Origin: Lachnospiraceae bacterium
GTDB lineage: Bacteria; Bacillota; Clostridia; Lachnospirales; Lachnospiraceae
DNA: 64,000 bases
Assembly: GCA_015258065.1 (NCBI GenBank)
Contig: JABZIZ010000002.1
Span: forward strand, 62,001-126,000
Direction: 5' to 3'
In this document: piece by piece, positions 62,724 through 64,000 of the stretch
How positions within the stretch are numbered: position 1 is the stretch's first letter
How the letters are laid out: every line of letters starts with the position of its first letter
Translations under genes and position numbers: made by a program
Notes under the pieces: generated by a model
Told to the model about the DNA's origin: nothing
Database searches by the model: none
What the model saw: the letters and a program-made list of their open reading frames with translations, nothing else

Positions 62724-63959
62724 TTACTTCTCCATGGAGACGTACTTCCCGTCCTCTACCTTGAAGACACGGGGAGACTTACTCGGCTCGCCGTCCGACT
62801 GCCAGGTCAACTTCTCGGAAGTTACACCGGATACCGTGATCTGCGGAAATTCCTTCATCATCAAATCACAAAGCTCCTGATAACTCATTTCGGGAGTGGC
62901 CTTCGCCGCTTCACAGGCTGCCTTAATGGCATAGACGCCGTCATAAGCATCTGCTCCGAACTGGTTCGGTGTCTCACCGAATTCCGCTTCATACGCCTTG
63001 GTAAACTTCTGGGAAACCTCATCGCTGGCATCCGGAGAATAAGGCGTCATGAGCATCAAACCGTTCGCTAAAGACTGATCAAAGTTCTCTACGGTCAGGA
63101 TTCCGTCCATCCCGTCGCAACCGAAGAACTTGGGCGCATAAGAAGCGTCTTTGCACTGCTGCAGGATCAAAGAAGCCTCCTGATAATAGATCGGCAGGAA
63201 AAGAAGATCCGCTCCCGCATCCTTGGCTTTTCCGATCTGGGAAGAGAAATCCGTCTTGGAATCTGCCGTGAATGCTTCCGCAGAGACAATATTCAAGCCG
63301 TCCTTCTTGGCTTCGTCCGCAAATGCCTTATATACACCGGACGAATAGGTGTCGGAGCTGTCATAGATAACGCCAATCTTGCTGCCCAGTTTGTTCTGCG
63401 CAATGTACTTTGCGGATTCCGCGCCCTGTGCCGGATCCGAGAAGCAGACACGAAATGCATTATCTGCCTTGATGCAGTCCTGCGCGGTGCCGGAAGGGGT
63501 CAGTAAGAAGATGTGGTCCTTCTCCGCCTCCGCTGCAACCGCAATCGTGCATCCGCTGGTGGTCGGTCCTACAAGGAACTGCATCCCCCAGTCCATCAAC
63601 GTATTATAGGCATTGACGGATTTTTCATTATTCAGCTCGTCGTCTTCGTCTTTCTCTTCCACCTGATAGCCGTTAATACCGCCTGCGGCATTGATCTCTT
63701 TAATAGCCAGCTTGGTTCCGTTAACCACAGCCTTCCCGTATGCCGCTCCGCTACCGGTAAGCGGTCCGATCGAACCGATCTTGAAAACCGCTTTTCCATC
63801 TGCACTCTGTCCCGCTGCGCCTGAGGTTGCAGCACTGGCATCCCCTGCGGACTGAGACGATGATTGATTCTCTGCGCTGTTACCGCCGCATGCACTAAGC
63901 ATCGACATCACCATCGCTGATGCGGCGATCACACCGGCGATCCGATTCAATTTCTTCAT
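62724..63959 (-). CDS. livK: Branched-chain amino acid ABC transporter substrate-binding lipoprotein
   Basis: A 411-residue type 1 periplasmic-binding protein. The lipoprotein signal ends in SMLSAC with Cys24 lipidated, followed by a Ser/Ala/Gln-rich linker. The binding fold starts near 60 with FKIGSIGPLTGSGAAYG, and has GPTTSGCT and IYDSSDTYSSGVYK. The ATG at 63959 follows an AGGAGGAAATT site. First gene of the liv operon. Ligand is Leu/Ile/Val or a related amino acid. Confidence 0.94.
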   Translation of the reverse strand: MKKLNRIAGVIAASAMVMSMLSACGGNSAENQSSSQSAGDASAATSGAAGQSADGKAVFKIGSIGPLTGSGAAYGKAVVNGTKLAIKEINAAGGINGYQVEEKDEDDELNNEKSVNAYNTLMDWGMQFLVGPTTSGCTIAVAAEAEKDHIFLLTPSGTAQDCIKADNAFRVCFSDPAQGAESAKYIAQNKLGSKIGVIYDSSDTYSSGVYKAFADEAKKDGLNIVSAEAFTADSKTDFSSQIGKAKDAGADLLFLPIYYQEASLILQQCKDASYAPKFFGCDGMDGILTVENFDQSLANGLMLMTPYSPDASDEVSQKFTKAYEAEFGETPNQFGADAYDGVYAIKAACEAAKATPEMSYQELCDLMMKEFPQITVSGVTSEKLTWQSDGEPSKSPRVFKVEDGKYVSMEK

Positions 63960-64000
63960 AATTTCCTCCTCTTCTTACATCTTTCAATTAAGCCTGTATT

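Overview
The window looks like chromosome from a low-to-mid-GC clostridial Firmicute, most likely a member of the Lachnospiraceae. The grounds are the gene repertoire: an Fe-S type PurF, DapL-type lysine synthesis, formate-THF ligase, VanW proteins, a SpaA/FctA-style surface protein with a VLGxRR tail, LytTR regulators, GGDEF/EAL proteins, and AGGAGG-like ribosome binding sites. Genus is not assigned. I saw no rRNA, tRNA, CRISPR array, prophage or transposase.

Layout. 1-3.6 kb: VanW-domain protein (cut by the window edge), a divergent membrane-anchored protein, endonuclease III and a DUF1016 (YhcG-type) nuclease. 3.8-14.6 kb: an L-fucose utilisation cluster on the minus strand, reading fucK-fucI-fucA-ABC importer (ATPase, permease, binding protein)-fucU-fucO, with a divergent DeoR-type regulator. 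Between regulator and kinase lies a control region with repeated TTCAA/TTGAA half-sites and a perfect TGTTCA-N4-TGAACA palindrome. 14.7-16.3 kb: formate-THF ligase. 16.5-18.4 kb: an AT-rich patch with a Fic protein and a HigBA-type toxin-antitoxin pair, each with a palindromic promoter region. 18.6-28.5 kb: beta-hydroxyacid dehydrogenase, DegT aminotransferase, dapL, purF, two cyclic-di-GMP proteins and a ferredoxin-like protein. 28.7-37.5 kb: Crp/Fnr regulator, a domain-permuted GH3 glycosidase and an 1804-residue surface protein. 37.9-46 kb: SWIM/SNF2 helicase, a LytTR response regulator with an AgrC/ComD-like kinase, and a two-gene ABC exporter. 46-52 kb: VapBC, an unknown protein, an AlbA_2/Schlafen-type regulator with a nested palindromic operator, LytTR-DUF3021, a glutaredoxin-like protein and a DUF234-type ATPase. 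52-64 kb: an MBOAT/SGNH-like O-acylation pair, RluA pseudouridine synthase, glyA, patatin, a cytidylate-kinase-like protein, and a complete branched-chain amino acid ABC importer (livKHMGF).

How genes work together. The fucose cluster encodes import, mutarotation, isomerisation, phosphorylation, aldol cleavage and lactaldehyde reduction, so the expected products are DHAP and 1,2-propanediol. Fhs and GlyA are separate one-carbon genes. The ferredoxin-like gene and the Crp/Fnr gene are divergent and probably one regulatory unit.

Most unusual observations. (1) Short direct repeats of about 13-19 bp, and one of 58 bp, repeatedly abut or include stop codons: at nth, the sugar-binding protein gene, fucI, the PAS-GAF-GGDEF gene and the LytTR response regulator. 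In two cases the last codons of the gene are themselves copied downstream. (2) Two AT-rich accessory genes, Fic and AlbA_2, share a GSGRGT(K/R)Y C-terminal winged-helix tail and each sits behind a strong palindrome, suggesting parallel autoregulation. (3) The surface protein lacks LPXTG but has two VLGxRR motifs and a TGD before its membrane anchor. No wholly new multigene system could be demonstrated from sequence alone.
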